The notes beneath the pieces are model-generated. The model saw nothing but the letters and a program-made list of their open reading frames with translations. It had not been told where the DNA came from and made no database searches. Shown piece by piece: positions 8,008 through 16,743 of a stretch of DNA of 49,926 nucleotides (positions are counted from its first letter, which is position 1; each line of letters begins with the position of its first letter). Origin of the DNA: Elusimicrobiota bacterium. GTDB lineage: Bacteria > Elusimicrobiota > Elusimicrobia > UBA1565 > UBA9628. The position numbers and the translations under genes are program-made. The DNA is taken from assembly GCA_030696455.1 (NCBI GenBank), contig JAUYSH010000133.1, forward strand, positions 1 through 49,926, read 5' to 3'.

Positions 8008-9101
8008 CGACCTGGGCCAAGCGCCGCGAGCGGCTGAAGGGCACCGCGGGCGGACGCGCGCTGCTCGGCGCGGCGTCCTTGGCGTACGGCGCCGGGGTCC
8101 TGGCGCGCCGCGGCCTGTACGCCGCCGGCGTGCTCAAGCGCAAGCGGGTCAAGGCGAAGGTCGTCTGCATCGGCAACCTGACCTCCGGAGGCACCGGCAA
8201 GACCCCGGCCGTTCTCCTCGCGGCCGAGACCCTGCGAAAGCGCGGGCACGAGGTGGCGATCCTCTCCCGCGGCTACGGCCGCAAGGCCGCCGCCCCGGAA
8301 GTCTCCGTCCTGCTCGACGGTCGGCCGGTGGACTGGCGCGAGTGCGGCGACGAGCCTTGGATGATCCATCAGTCCCTCCAAGGCCAGGGCATCCCCGTGC
8401 TGGTCTGCCCGGACCGCGCCAAGGCCGGCGCGCTCGCCGTCGAGATGTACGGCAGCCGCGTGCTGATCCTCGACGACGGATTCCAGCATCTGCGTCTGCA
8501 CCGGGACCTCGACGTGGTCCTCGTCAACGCCCGCGATCCGTTCGGCGGGCGGCGCCTGCTGCCGCTGGGCGACCTGCGCGAGCCCCTCTCGGCGCTCAAG
8601 CGCGCCGGCCTCGTCGTCATCACCCACGCCGATCGCGTGACGTCCGCCGAGCTCGCGCGTCTGCGCGATGACCTCGACCTGCTGCATCCCGGGGTGACCG
8701 TCGTCGAGTCGGCCCACAAGGCCGACCATCTGCTCGACGTGAAGACCGAGGCCAAGCTCCCGCTCGCGCATCTCAAGGGCCAGGCCGTCGTGGCGCTCTC
8801 CGGCATCGGCGACCCTCTCTCCTTCGAGACCCAGCTCGAGTCGCTGGACATCAAGGTCTCGCAGTCCTGGCGCTTCCCGGACCACCATCCCTACACGACC
8901 CGCGAGCTGAAGTCCATCGAGGACCTGCGCGGCGGCCTGCCCCTCGTGACGACCCACAAGGATTTCGTGCGCCTGAGCGACGACTGGCGCTCGCTGCTGG
9001 CCGGCGAGGTGTACGTGCTCGGCATCAAGCTCGAGCTGCTCAAGGGCCGCAACGCCTGGATCGACCTGCTCGAGCAGATTGCGGGAGGCAAGCGCAAATG
9101 A
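8004..9101 (+). CDS. lpxK: Tetraacyldisaccharide 4'-kinase LpxK
   Basis: A 365-residue lipid A 4'-kinase, which phosphorylates the tetraacyl disaccharide-1-phosphate to give lipid IVA at the inner membrane. The P-loop GNLTSGGTGKTP is at 57-68, preceded by an N-terminal hydrophobic helix (about 20-45) that docks on the membrane. The conserved ILSRGYGRK, GDEP and ILDDGFQH motifs follow in order. The GTG start at 8004 overlaps the stop of the heptosyltransferase gene, although the frame is open further upstream. Neighbours supply the sugars attached to the product. Confidence 0.95.
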   Translation: MTTWAKRRERLKGTAGGRALLGAASLAYGAGVLARRGLYAAGVLKRKRVKAKVVCIGNLTSGGTGKTPAVLLAAETLRKRGHEVAILSRGYGRKAAAPEVSVLLDGRPVDWRECGDEPWMIHQSLQGQGIPVLVCPDRAKAGALAVEMYGSRVLILDDGFQHLRLHRDLDVVLVNARDPFGGRRLLPLGDLREPLSALKRAGLVVITHADRVTSAELARLRDDLDLLHPGVTVVESAHKADHLLDVKTEAKLPLAHLKGQAVVALSGIGDPLSFETQLESLDIKVSQSWRFPDHHPYTTRELKSIEDLRGGLPLVTTHKDFVRLSDDWRSLLAGEVYVLGIKLELLKGRNAWIDLLEQIAGGKRK

Positions 9102-10114
9102 GGTCGCGCTCGGTCATCCTCCTCGCGATGTGCCTGCTCGCCGCCTGCTCCGTGCGTCGCCGCGCCACGGACCCGCTTCCCGTGACCGCCGCCCCGACGG
9201 AGGCGGCGCCAGTCCTCGTCGATCAGAGCACGGTCCCGGTCAGCGTCGCGCTCTCCTCCGCGCCCGAGGCCGTCGCCGAGCCCGCCCGCGCCGCATCGCC
9301 GGCCGCCGCCGCGAAGCCCGCGCCGTCCGCGCCGGCGCCGAAGACGAGGGCCTGGGGCCGCGTCGCGATCACCACGTCGATCGTGTCCCCCTCCCAGCTG
9401 ATCGGCCCCGAGCTCCCTTACTCCGCCGACTACCGCCCGCTCCCGGTCTTCCCCGAGAAGCTGGTCTTCGACATGTCCTGGGGCCTCTTGTCGGTCGGAG
9501 AGGCGACCCTCGGCGTGGACAAGATCGTGATGTTCAACGGCCGGCCGGCCTACCACCTCGTCAGCGAGGCCCGCTCGAACGCCTTCTGCGACACCTTCTA
9601 CGTGGTCCGAGACCTCAACGAGTCCTGGCTCGACGCGCGGACCTTGACCTCTCTCGGCTACTCCAAGAAGATCCGGGAGGGCAAGTTCTTCCGCGACGAA
9701 TGGGTGCTCTACGACCGCGACGCGGGGACCTTCGTCAACCGGCGCGTGAACCGGGACGGGACCTTCAACGTGCGGGTCGGCACGATCCCCGCCCAGGTCC
9801 AGGACATCCTCTCCAGCATCTTCTTCGTGCGCGCCCAGCCGCTGGAGAGCGGAACCGAGCTGAAGGTCCACGTGAACACCCCCGACAACTGGCCCCTGAG
9901 CATCAAGGTCACGAAGCGGGAATCGCTGAAGGTCCCCGCCGGCCGCTTCGAGTCCGTCGTCGTCGAGCCGATGATGATCCGCGAGGGCATCTTCGTGCAA
10001 AAGGGGAAGCGCCTGCGCCTCTGGTTCTCCGACGACCCCCAAAAGCGCATGCTGATGTTCAAGGCCGAGGTCTTCTTCGGCAACGTCACGGCGGCGCTCC
10101 GGGAAATGTTATGA
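9098..10114 (+). CDS. DUF3108-domain lipoprotein
   Basis: A 338-residue predicted lipoprotein. The signal ends in the lipobox LLAAC with acylated C17. A proline/alanine-rich spacer (about 25-90) leads to a DUF3108-type domain starting near 105 (YSADYRPLPVFPEKLVFDMSWG), rich in beta strands and ending near 335. DUF3108 proteins are periplasmic or outer-membrane-associated and their biochemical role is unknown. Its ATG overlaps the lpxK stop, and rfaE1 overlaps its own stop, so it is co-translated with lipid A and heptose genes. A role in envelope assembly is an inference from this context. Confidence 0.8.
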   Translation: MRSRSVILLAMCLLAACSVRRRATDPLPVTAAPTEAAPVLVDQSTVPVSVALSSAPEAVAEPARAASPAAAAKPAPSAPAPKTRAWGRVAITTSIVSPSQLIGPELPYSADYRPLPVFPEKLVFDMSWGLLSVGEATLGVDKIVMFNGRPAYHLVSEARSNAFCDTFYVVRDLNESWLDARTLTSLGYSKKIREGKFFRDEWVLYDRDAGTFVNRRVNRDGTFNVRVGTIPAQVQDILSSIFFVRAQPLESGTELKVHVNTPDNWPLSIKVTKRESLKVPAGRFESVVVEPMMIREGIFVQKGKRLRLWFSDDPQKRMLMFKAEVFFGNVTAALREML

Positions 10115-11127
10115 TCACCTCCCGTACGATGCCATCCACGCTCGCCGAGCGCCGAGACCTCCTACGGACCATCGCCCGCTTCCCGGGGCGCCGGATCCTC
10201 GTCGTCGGCGACCTCATGCTGGACCAGTACGTGCGCGGCGCGGTCGGCCGCATCTCCCCCGAGGCCCCCGTCCCCGTCGTCCGCGTCACCGGCGAGTCCC
10301 ACATCCCCGGCGGCGCCGGGAATGTGGTCAACAACCTCGCTTCGCTCGGCGCGAACGTCTCGGTGCTGGGCGTCATCGGCGAGGACGAGGCGGGCGCGCG
10401 CCTCGTGGAGCATTTCCGAGGGCGCGGCGTGGACGTCGAGGGCGTGTGCGTCGACGTCGAACGCCAGACCACGCAGAAGTGCCGCGTGATCGCCGAGCGC
10501 CAGCAGGTCGTGCGGTTCGACCGCGAGACGTCCGGTCCGCTGTCCCATTCCACGGAAGCCAGGCTGCTCGCGAGCCTCGATGAGGAACTCCCGAAGGCGG
10601 ACGCCGTCATCCTGTCCGACTACGGCAAGGGCGTCATCAACCCCCGCGTGCTCGCGCGCGCGATCGCCGCCGCCCGCCGCCGCGGCATCCCCATCACCGT
10701 CGACCCCAAGCCCGAGCACTTCCGCCTGTACAAGGGCGTGACCTGCGTGACGCCGAACACCTCCGAGGCGTGGGCCTGCATGCGCCGCGATCCGCGGCCT
10801 TCGGCCGCCGATCTTGACATCCTGGGCGCCGACATCCTCAAGGTCCTCAAGAGCCGCTCGGTGCTGATCACCCGCGGCCCCGACGGAATGAGCCTGTTCG
10901 AGCAGGGCCGCCGGCCCCGCATCACGCACATCCCGACGCAGGCGCGCGAGGTCTTCGACGTCTCCGGCGCGGGCGACACCGTGATCTCGACCCTGACCCT
11001 GGCGCTGGCCGCCGGCGCCTCCCTGCGCCGCGCCGCCTCGCTCGCCAACCACGCCGCCGGCATCGTCGTGGCCAAGCTCGGCACCGCGACGACGGATATC
11101 AAAGAATTGTCGCGGGCGGTCCGATGA
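10111..11127 (+). CDS. rfaE1: D-glycero-beta-D-manno-heptose-7-phosphate kinase
   Basis: A 338-residue PfkB-family sugar kinase matching the kinase half of HldE. It makes heptose-1,7-bisphosphate for ADP-heptose. Visible motifs are ILVVGDLMLDQYVRG near the start, ISPEAPVPVV, the glycine-rich IPGGAGNVVNNLASLGA, and the ATP-binding/catalytic FDVSGAGDT near residue 290. The cytidylyl/adenylyl transferase half found in fused HldE proteins is absent, so a separate rfaE2 is expected elsewhere. ATG at 10111 overlaps the upstream stop; ATG at 10129 is an alternative. Confidence 0.92.
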   Translation: MITSRTMPSTLAERRDLLRTIARFPGRRILVVGDLMLDQYVRGAVGRISPEAPVPVVRVTGESHIPGGAGNVVNNLASLGANVSVLGVIGEDEAGARLVEHFRGRGVDVEGVCVDVERQTTQKCRVIAERQQVVRFDRETSGPLSHSTEARLLASLDEELPKADAVILSDYGKGVINPRVLARAIAAARRRGIPITVDPKPEHFRLYKGVTCVTPNTSEAWACMRRDPRPSAADLDILGADILKVLKSRSVLITRGPDGMSLFEQGRRPRITHIPTQAREVFDVSGAGDTVISTLTLALAAGASLRRAASLANHAAGIVVAKLGTATTDIKELSRAVR

Positions 11128-11831
11128 GCGCCTCAATGGCCTGCCTCACCGTGATCCCGGCCCGCCTCGCCTCGACGCGTTTCCCGCGGAAGGTCCTGGC
11201 AAGGCTCGCCGGACGGACCATGATCGAGTGGTGCTGGCGCGCCGCGAAGGCGGCCAAGCTAGGGCCGGTCCTCGTCGCGGTGGACAGCCGCGAGGTCGCG
11301 GATGAGGTTCGGCGCTTCGGCGGGGAGTTTGTGATGACCTCGCCTTCGCTGCCGTCGGGCTCGGACCGGGTTTGGGCCGCCGCGAAGGGACGCAGAGAAC
11401 CCGTTATTTTGAACTATCAGGGGGACATGCCTCTGCTCAAACCGGCGACTTTGCGCGCCACCGTCAGAACCTTGAACAAGGGAGCGGACATCGCGACCTC
11501 GGTCATCGCGCTGAACGACTCTGCCCGGCAGGAAGATCGCAACGTCGTCAAAGCCGTTTTGGCGAAGAACGGACGTTGCCTGTATTTCTCCCGCGCCCCC
11601 GTCAGCTCGTGGGAGCATCTGGGGATTTACGCCTACCGGCGGGCCGCACTGAAGCGCTTCGTGTCGATGCCGCCCTCGCCGCTCGAGAAAAGCGAAAAGC
11701 TTGAACAATTGCGGGCCCTGGAAGACGGCATGCTCATCGACGGCGTCATCGTGCATGAACGCCCCGTCGCCGTGGACGTCCCCTCCGATCTGAGACGCGC
11801 CGAGACCATGTTGCGCCGAGGAAAAAAATGA
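11124..11831 (+). CDS. kdsB: 3-deoxy-manno-octulosonate cytidylyltransferase
   Basis: A 235-residue CMP-Kdo synthetase, which activates Kdo with CTP. Family motifs are [16 protein letters not shown], a [13 protein letters not shown] loop, and the C-terminal HLGIYAYRR followed by [16 protein letters not shown]. Two deviations: the metal-site motif usually written VQGDEP reads YQGDMP, and the loop between 'CLYFSRAP' and 'HLGIYAY' is shorter than usual, making the protein about 10-15 residues smaller than typical. The gene overlaps rfaE1 and pyrG, linking CTP supply to CTP use. Confidence 0.92.
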   Translation: MSASMACLTVIPARLASTRFPRKVLARLAGRTMIEWCWRAAKAAKLGPVLVAVDSREVADEVRRFGGEFVMTSPSLPSGSDRVWAAAKGRREPVILNYQGDMPLLKPATLRATVRTLNKGADIATSVIALNDSARQEDRNVVKAVLAKNGRCLYFSRAPVSSWEHLGIYAYRRAALKRFVSMPPSPLEKSEKLEQLRALEDGMLIDGVIVHERPVAVDVPSDLRRAETMLRRGKK

Positions 11832-13444
11832 CCACCAAGTACATCTTCGTGACGGGCGGAGTCGTGAGCTCGCTGGGCAAGGGCATCACCGCGTCGTCGA
11901 TCGGCAAGCTCCTGCAGTCCCGCGGCCTGCAGGTCACGATGCTGAAGTGCGACCCGTACATCAACGTAGACCCCGGAACGATGAATCCTTTCCAGCACGG
12001 CGAGGTGTTCGTCACGGAGGACGGCGCCGAGACCGACCTGGACCTCGGCCACTACGAGCGGTTTCTCAATAAAGAAATGCACCACTTCAATAATTTCACC
12101 GCGGGCAAGGTCTACGAGACCGTGATCGCGCGCGAGCGCCGCGGCGACTTTCTCGGCACGACCGTCCAGGTCATCCCCCACATCACCGACGAGATCAAGA
12201 ACCGCTTCCGCGCCGCGGCGAAAGGCGCCGACATCGCGATCATCGAGATCGGCGGCACCGTCGGCGACATCGAGAGCCTGCCCTTCATGGAGGCCGCGCG
12301 CCAGATTGGCCTCGAGGCGGGCCGCGAGAACTCCCTCAACGTGCACGTGACCTAGATCCCCTACATCAAGGCCTCCGAGGAGCTCAAGACCAAGCCGACC
12401 CAGCACTCCGTGCAGAAGCTGCGCGAGATCGGCATCGCCCCCGACGTCCTGGTCTGCCGCTCGGAGAAGCCCGTCGACGCGAACATGAAGGCCAAGCTCT
12501 CCATGTTCTGCTCGGTGCCCAAGGAGTCCGTCATCGAGGCGCCCGACGTGGACAGCATCTACGAGGTTCCCATGGTCTTCCATAAGCAGGGCCTCGACGA
12601 CCAGATCATGATGCTGCTGCGCCTGCGCACCCAGTCCAAGGACCTCGACAGCTGGAACGAGGTGGTTCGCCGCCTGAAGGCGCCCAAGCGGGAGATCGTC
12701 GTGGCGCTCGCCGGCAAGTACACCGATTATAAGGACGCCTACAAGTCCGTCAACGAGGCGCTCGTCCACGGCGGCATCGCCAACGAGGCGAAGGTCAAGA
12801 TCCGCTTCCTCGACACGACCGACCCTAAGATCCACGAGCAGCTCGACGGCGTGCACGGCATACTCGTGCCCGGCGGCTTCGGCGACCGGGGCATCGAGGG
12901 CAAGATCCGCGTGGCCCAGCTCGCGCGCGAGAAGAAGATCCCTTACTTCGGCCTGTGCCTCGGCCTGCAGATCGCGGTCATCGAGTTCTCCCGCAACGTG
13001 CTCAAGCTCAGCGGCGCGCACTCCACGGAGTTCGACCAGAAGTCCCGTTATCCCGTCATCGACCTTCTTCCCGAGCAGAAGTCAGTCAAGGACAAGGGCG
13101 CCACGATGCGGCTGGGCACCTACGAGTGCACCCTCAAGAAGGGCAGCCTTTCGCACAAGGCCTACGGGACGCTGAACATATCCGAGCGGCATCGCCATCG
13201 CTTCGAGGTCAACAACAAGTTCCGCAAGCTCCTCGAGGACGCGGGCCTCTCCATCGCCGGGCTCCATGCCCCGAAGAATCTCGTGGAAATCGTCGAGCTC
13301 AAGGACCACCCGTGGTTCGTGGCCTGCCAGTTCCATCCCGAGTTCAAGAGCCGTCCCGAGGCGCCGCACCCTTTGTTCCGCGACTTCGTGTCCGCCTGCG
13401 TGGAGCGCGCCGAGAACCACGTGAGGAACCCGATCCATGCGTGA
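11828..13444 (+). pseudogene. pyrG: CTP synthase PyrG with an in-frame TAG at codon 176
   Basis: The frame encodes a complete CTP synthase (UTP plus glutamine to CTP) except for TAG at 12353-12355. The synthetase domain begins [19 protein letters not shown] and is collinear on both sides of the stop: NVHVT, stop, IPYIKASEELKTKPTQHS. E. coli PyrG has leucine at that place, so TTG to TAG (or TAC to TAG from tyrosine) would be one base change. The glutaminase domain is intact, with the nucleophile in GLCLGLQ and the H/E pair in QFHPEF. If the stop is real, only 175 residues are made, or a second piece could start at ATG 12410. pyrG is normally essential, so a base-call error or recent mutation are both possible. 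Confidence 0.9.
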
Positions 13445-14261
13445 TCACGTGGTCAAGGTCGGCAAGGTGCGGTTCGGCAACGGCCTCCCCGTCGCCTTCA
13501 TCGGCGGGCCGTGCGTCATCGAGTCGGAATCCCTGCTGCGCACCGTGGGCCGGGCGCTGAAAAAGGCGGCCGGCAAGCAGGGTTTCGTGCTCAAGGCGTC
13601 CTTCGACAAGGCCAACCGGACGTCGGTGAAGTCTTACCGCGGCCCCGGGATGGAGGAGGGCTTGCGTACTCTGGCCAAGGTGGCCGCGGAGCTCGGCGTG
13701 CCGTGCGTGACCGATGTGCACGAGCCGGCGCACGCCGCGATCGCGGCGCGCTATGTCGACATGCTTCAGGTCCCCGCCTTCCTGAGCCGCCAGACAGACC
13801 TCCTCGTTGCGTGCGGACGGACAGGGAAGGCCGTCAACGTCAAGAAGGGCCAGTTCCTTTCCCCCTGGGACATGAAGCACGCGGTCGAGAAGATATTGTC
13901 GACCGGCAACAAAAATATACTCCTCACCGAGCGCGGAGCGACCTTCGGCTACGGGAACCTGGTCGTGGACATGCGCTCTTACGAGATCATGCGGAGCTTC
14001 GGCTTCCCCGTGATCCATGACGCGACGCACTGCGTCCAGCTCCCAGGCGGCAACGGCGCCACGACGGGCGGCCAGCGCCAGTTCGTGCGCCCGATCGCCC
14101 GGGCCGCCGTCGCGGTCGGCGTGGCGGGCGTCTTCTTCGAGACGCATCCGGATCCCGACAAGGCCCTCTCCGACGGGCCGAACGCCTTGGCCCTGGCGGA
14201 CATCCCCTCGTTTCTGCGCGAAGTCAGGCGCTTCGATTCCCTCTCCAAGGAGCTCCGATGA
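13437..14261 (+). CDS. kdsA: 3-deoxy-8-phosphooctulonate synthase, probable metal-dependent class
   Basis: A 274-residue Kdo-8-phosphate synthase condensing PEP with arabinose-5-phosphate. Motifs include KASFDKANRTS, VTDVHEP, VPAFLSRQTDLL, NVKKGQFLSPWDM, HDATHCVQ and FFETHPDPD. The N-terminal GGPCVIES has a cysteine (C26) at the place where metal-dependent enzymes such as that of Aquifex bind metal and E. coli KdsA has asparagine, so this should be the metal-dependent class. The ATG overlaps the end of pyrG by 8 bases. Product feeds kdsB two genes upstream. Confidence 0.95.
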   Translation: MRDHVVKVGKVRFGNGLPVAFIGGPCVIESESLLRTVGRALKKAAGKQGFVLKASFDKANRTSVKSYRGPGMEEGLRTLAKVAAELGVPCVTDVHEPAHAAIAARYVDMLQVPAFLSRQTDLLVACGRTGKAVNVKKGQFLSPWDMKHAVEKILSTGNKNILLTERGATFGYGNLVVDMRSYEIMRSFGFPVIHDATHCVQLPGGNGATTGGQRQFVRPIARAAVAVGVAGVFFETHPDPDKALSDGPNALALADIPSFLREVRRFDSLSKELR

Positions 14262-14569
14262 GCCAACCGAACCAGCCCCAACCTTCCAAAAAGTCCAAGA
14301 AGGCCGCCGCGCAGGAGCTCCTGATCTCGCCTCCCTGGTTTCCCGACGCGCGGTGGCACGCGCGCACCCTCGGCCTCATCTACGCCGCGCTGATCGTCGC
14401 TTATTTTGGAATATCCGCCGGCCTCAGCCGCCTGCCCAAGCCCTATCAGCTCCGCCGCATTCCGATGGAGATGACCCCCTGGCTGAACCCCGGCGGCAAG
14501 GTGCACCTGCCGGAGGAGAAGCTCAAGGCGCCTCCGGCCGACGCGCTGCCCCCGGCTCCGACGAAGTGA
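14258..14569 (+). CDS. Small single-pass membrane protein, unknown function
   Basis: A 103-residue protein I do not recognise. A lysine- and glutamine-rich N-terminus is followed by one membrane helix at about 43-57 (LIYAALIVAYFGISAGL), then a basic and proline-rich tail containing LPKPYQLRRIPMEMTPWL. The charge pattern suggests N-terminus in the cytoplasm. ATG overlaps the kdsA stop, and lptC follows one base after its own stop, so it is embedded between Kdo synthesis and LPS transport genes. An accessory role in LPS handling is a guess from position. Confidence 0.7.
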   Translation: MSQPNQPQPSKKSKKAAAQELLISPPWFPDARWHARTLGLIYAALIVAYFGISAGLSRLPKPYQLRRIPMEMTPWLNPGGKVHLPEEKLKAPPADALPPAPTK

Positions 14570-14570
14570 G

Positions 14571-15077
14571 ATGCGGTATCTCCTCCCCGCGCTACTGCTC
14601 GCCGCGGCGGCCTGCGGGAGAGGCGGTGAAGGAGCCCGCGAGGAGCGGCGGCAGGTCATGGAGGGCCTGACCCTCAGCCAGTCAGACAAGGGCGAGCCTT
14701 CCTGGACCCTCAAGTCGCGCTATGCGGTCCTGCGGGAGGACGCCAAGCTCGCGACCTTGACCGAGCCCGTGATGGAGTTCTACAAGAAAGGCGAGGCCGT
14801 GTCTCGCGTGACCGCCCTCTCCGGCGAAGTCGACACCGAGAACCACGGAGTGCGCCTCTCTTCCTCGGTCGTGCTGGACTCCTACGACGATCATTCGCGC
14901 CTGACCACGACGGAGCTTTTCTACGACTCCTCACGAGGACGCTTCACGACGAAGGCGGACATCACGGTCAAGCGGCCGGAAGGCGTCCTGCGCGGGCGCG
15001 GTCTCGAGGCCAAGCCCGACCTTTCGGAGATCCGCATCTTCAATCAAAGCTCGACCTTGAGCGGGACGCCGCGGTGA
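14571..15077 (+). CDS. lptC: LPS export protein LptC, lipoprotein form
   Basis: A 168-residue LptC-family protein, which passes LPS from the LptBFG transporter to LptA. The signal ends in a lipobox-like AAAAC (C15), so it would be lipid-anchored rather than held by a transmembrane helix as in E. coli. The beta-jellyroll repeats show as SWTLKSRYAVL, VTALSGEVDTENHGVRLSS and the GVLRGRGLEAKPDL segment. The gene overlaps lptA by four bases (GTGA). Confidence 0.85.
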   Translation: MRYLLPALLLAAAACGRGGEGAREERRQVMEGLTLSQSDKGEPSWTLKSRYAVLREDAKLATLTEPVMEFYKKGEAVSRVTALSGEVDTENHGVRLSSSVVLDSYDDHSRLTTTELFYDSSRGRFTTKADITVKRPEGVLRGRGLEAKPDLSEIRIFNQSSTLSGTPR

Positions 15078-15778
15078 CCGTTCTCTCCCTCCTGGCTCTG
15101 CTCTGCGCGCCGGCCTTCGCGGCCCCGGCGGCTTCGCCCGCGGCGCCCGCCTCCGTCGCGGGCAGCGTCGTTCGCAGCAAGGAATGGGTCATCCGCCGCG
15201 GCGCGAGCAAGGAGGAGGAGTTCATCGGCGACGTGCGCTATCAATCGGCCGGGACGCGCCTGACCGCCGATTGGGCCCTGTTCCGCCACGAGGACCGCGT
15301 CTGGCAGGCGCGGGGTGCGGTCTTCGTGCGCCGCGAGACCTCCGACGGCACCGTGCTCGAGGCGCGCGGCCAAAAGGCGGGCCATGACCTGGAGACCAAG
15401 AGAGGCTACCTCGACCCGGCCCCGGGCGAGCCGGTCCGGTTCACGCGCACGGCCCCCGGCCTGGCGCCGGATCACGGCATCGCCGGCCGCGTGACCTGGA
15501 ACGGCGAGAGCCGTGTGACGATGTCCGCCGGCGCGAAGGTCTGGGGCCCGCGCCTCGAGCTCGCCGCCGACGAGGCCGTCTACGAGAAGGCCAAGGGCCG
15601 GCTCGCCCTCAAGGGCGGACGGCCCGTCCTGCGCAAGGTCGAGGGTGAATGGACGACCGCGCTCAAGGCCGACGAGGTCGTCGCGACCGAGCTGCCGCGG
15701 CGCATCGAGGCCCGCGGGCGCGTGATAGGCTGGATGATCTTCCGGGACCGGGACAAGCTCAAGGAGCTGGCCAAATGA
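15074..15778 (+). CDS. lptA: LptA/OstA-like periplasmic LPS transport protein
   Basis: A 234-residue secreted protein with a signal peptide (about 1-17, ending FAAPA). The body consists of OstA-type beta repeats: EEEFIGDVRYQSAGTRLTAD, ARGAVFVRRETSDG, LEARGQKAGHD and LELAADEAVYEKAKGRLALKGG. LptA forms the periplasmic bridge carrying LPS to the outer membrane. The GTG start overlaps the lptC stop and its own stop overlaps the lptB ATG, the usual lptC-lptA-lptB order. Confidence 0.85.
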   Translation: MTVLSLLALLCAPAFAAPAASPAAPASVAGSVVRSKEWVIRRGASKEEEFIGDVRYQSAGTRLTADWALFRHEDRVWQARGAVFVRRETSDGTVLEARGQKAGHDLETKRGYLDPAPGEPVRFTRTAPGLAPDHGIAGRVTWNGESRVTMSAGAKVWGPRLELAADEAVYEKAKGRLALKGGRPVLRKVEGEWTTALKADEVVATELPRRIEARGRVIGWMIFRDRDKLKELAK

Positions 15779-16494
15779 AGCTCGAAGCCAAGGACATCCG
15801 CAAGACGTATGGCGAGCGCATGGTCGTCAAGGGCGTCACGCTGAACGTCTCGTCGGGCGAGATCGTCGGCCTGCTCGGGCCGAACGGCGCCGGAAAGACC
15901 ACCTCGTTCTACAGCCTCGCCGGCTTCGTGACGCCCGAGACCGGGAAGATCATGCTCGACGGCGAGGACGTCACAGCGCTGCCGATGTACGAGCGAGCCC
16001 GCCGCGGCCTGGGCTATCTCGCGCAGGAGCCCACGGTGTTCAAGGGCCTGACCGTCGAAGAGAACCTCCGCGCCGTGCTGGAACGCACGGTGCAAGGCAC
16101 CATCGAGCAGATGCGGCGGGTGAAGAGCCTGCTCGAGGAGTTCGGCCTCTGGGATATGCGCCGACAGAAGGCCTGGACCTTGTCCGGCGGCGAGAAGCGC
16201 CGTCTCGAGGTCGCGCGCTGCATGATCGGCAGCCCGAAGCTCATCATGCTCGACGAGCCCTTCGTCGGCATCGACCCGATCACCGTCGGGGAGCTCAAGG
16301 CCATCATCCGCAAGCTCGTCGGCCAGGGCATCGGCGTGCTCATCACCGACCACAACGTGCGCGAGACCTTGCCCATCATCGACCGCGCCTACCTGATCTT
16401 CGACGGCCGCATCATCGTGGAAGGCTCGGCCAAGCATCTCATCGAGGACGAGCAGGCGCGCGAGCTCTACCTGGGCAAAGACTTCAAGATCTAG
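15775..16494 (+). CDS. lptB: LPS transport ATP-binding protein LptB
   Basis: A 239-residue ABC ATPase that powers LPS extraction with LptF and LptG (not in the window). Walker A is GPNGAGKTT (about 36-44), Q-loop AQEPTVFKGLT, signature LSGGEKRR, Walker B LIMLDEP and the switch H in ITDHNVRET. The last feature, DHNVRETL, is characteristic of LptB. The ATG at 15775 overlaps the lptA stop; the open frame upstream is a shadow. It ends in TAG at 16492-16494, sharing CTAG with the stop of the convergent small gene. It is the last gene of the long plus-strand run. Confidence 0.95.
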   Translation: MKLEAKDIRKTYGERMVVKGVTLNVSSGEIVGLLGPNGAGKTTSFYSLAGFVTPETGKIMLDGEDVTALPMYERARRGLGYLAQEPTVFKGLTVEENLRAVLERTVQGTIEQMRRVKSLLEEFGLWDMRRQKAWTLSGGEKRRLEVARCMIGSPKLIMLDEPFVGIDPITVGELKAIIRKLVGQGIGVLITDHNVRETLPIIDRAYLIFDGRIIVEGSAKHLIEDEQARELYLGKDFKI

Positions 16495-16673
16495 ACGCCC
16501 GCCGGCTCCCTTTGCCCCGCGGCGAACACGAAGGTCACGCCGTGAACGGCTCCCCCCGCGCGCCCCGTCAGCTCCGGCAAGGTCTCCGCGTGATCGATCA
16601 CGCGCCCGTTCTTATCCACCGTCACCCACAGCCCCGCGTACTCCTCCAGCACCGCCCATATCTGTTGTCCCAT
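16491..16673 (-). CDS. Small DUF5678-like protein
   Basis: A 60-residue protein. The central part, EYAGLWVTVDKNGRVIDHA followed by ETLPELTGRA and VTFVFAAG, has the pattern of DUF5678-type small proteins (a W-V then 'G-V-h', then 'E-L' helix, then a strand). No function is known for that group. It lies 70 bases downstream of the TPR gene, in the same direction, and its TAG stop is the complement of the lptB TAG (shared CTAG). No convincing Shine-Dalgarno sequence is seen before the ATG at 16673. Its small size makes this a tentative gene. Confidence 0.5.
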   Translation of the reverse strand: MGQQIWAVLEEYAGLWVTVDKNGRVIDHAETLPELTGRAGGAVHGVTFVFAAGQREPAGV

Positions 16674-16743
16674 GCGGACAATCTACGACTCCCGCGTTTC
16701 AATCTTGTTACGGGTCGTAATCAAGACTGATCGCGCGGGGGCG

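Noticed and set aside
12353-12355. TAG read as a sense codon (code change or pyrrolysine) to explain pyrG
   Set aside because: lptB (16492-16494), hpnJ (40762-40764), serC, the secretin gene and others use TAG as their natural stop at family-typical lengths, so TAG is a stop here. Pyrrolysine at a leucine site of PyrG is not plausible.
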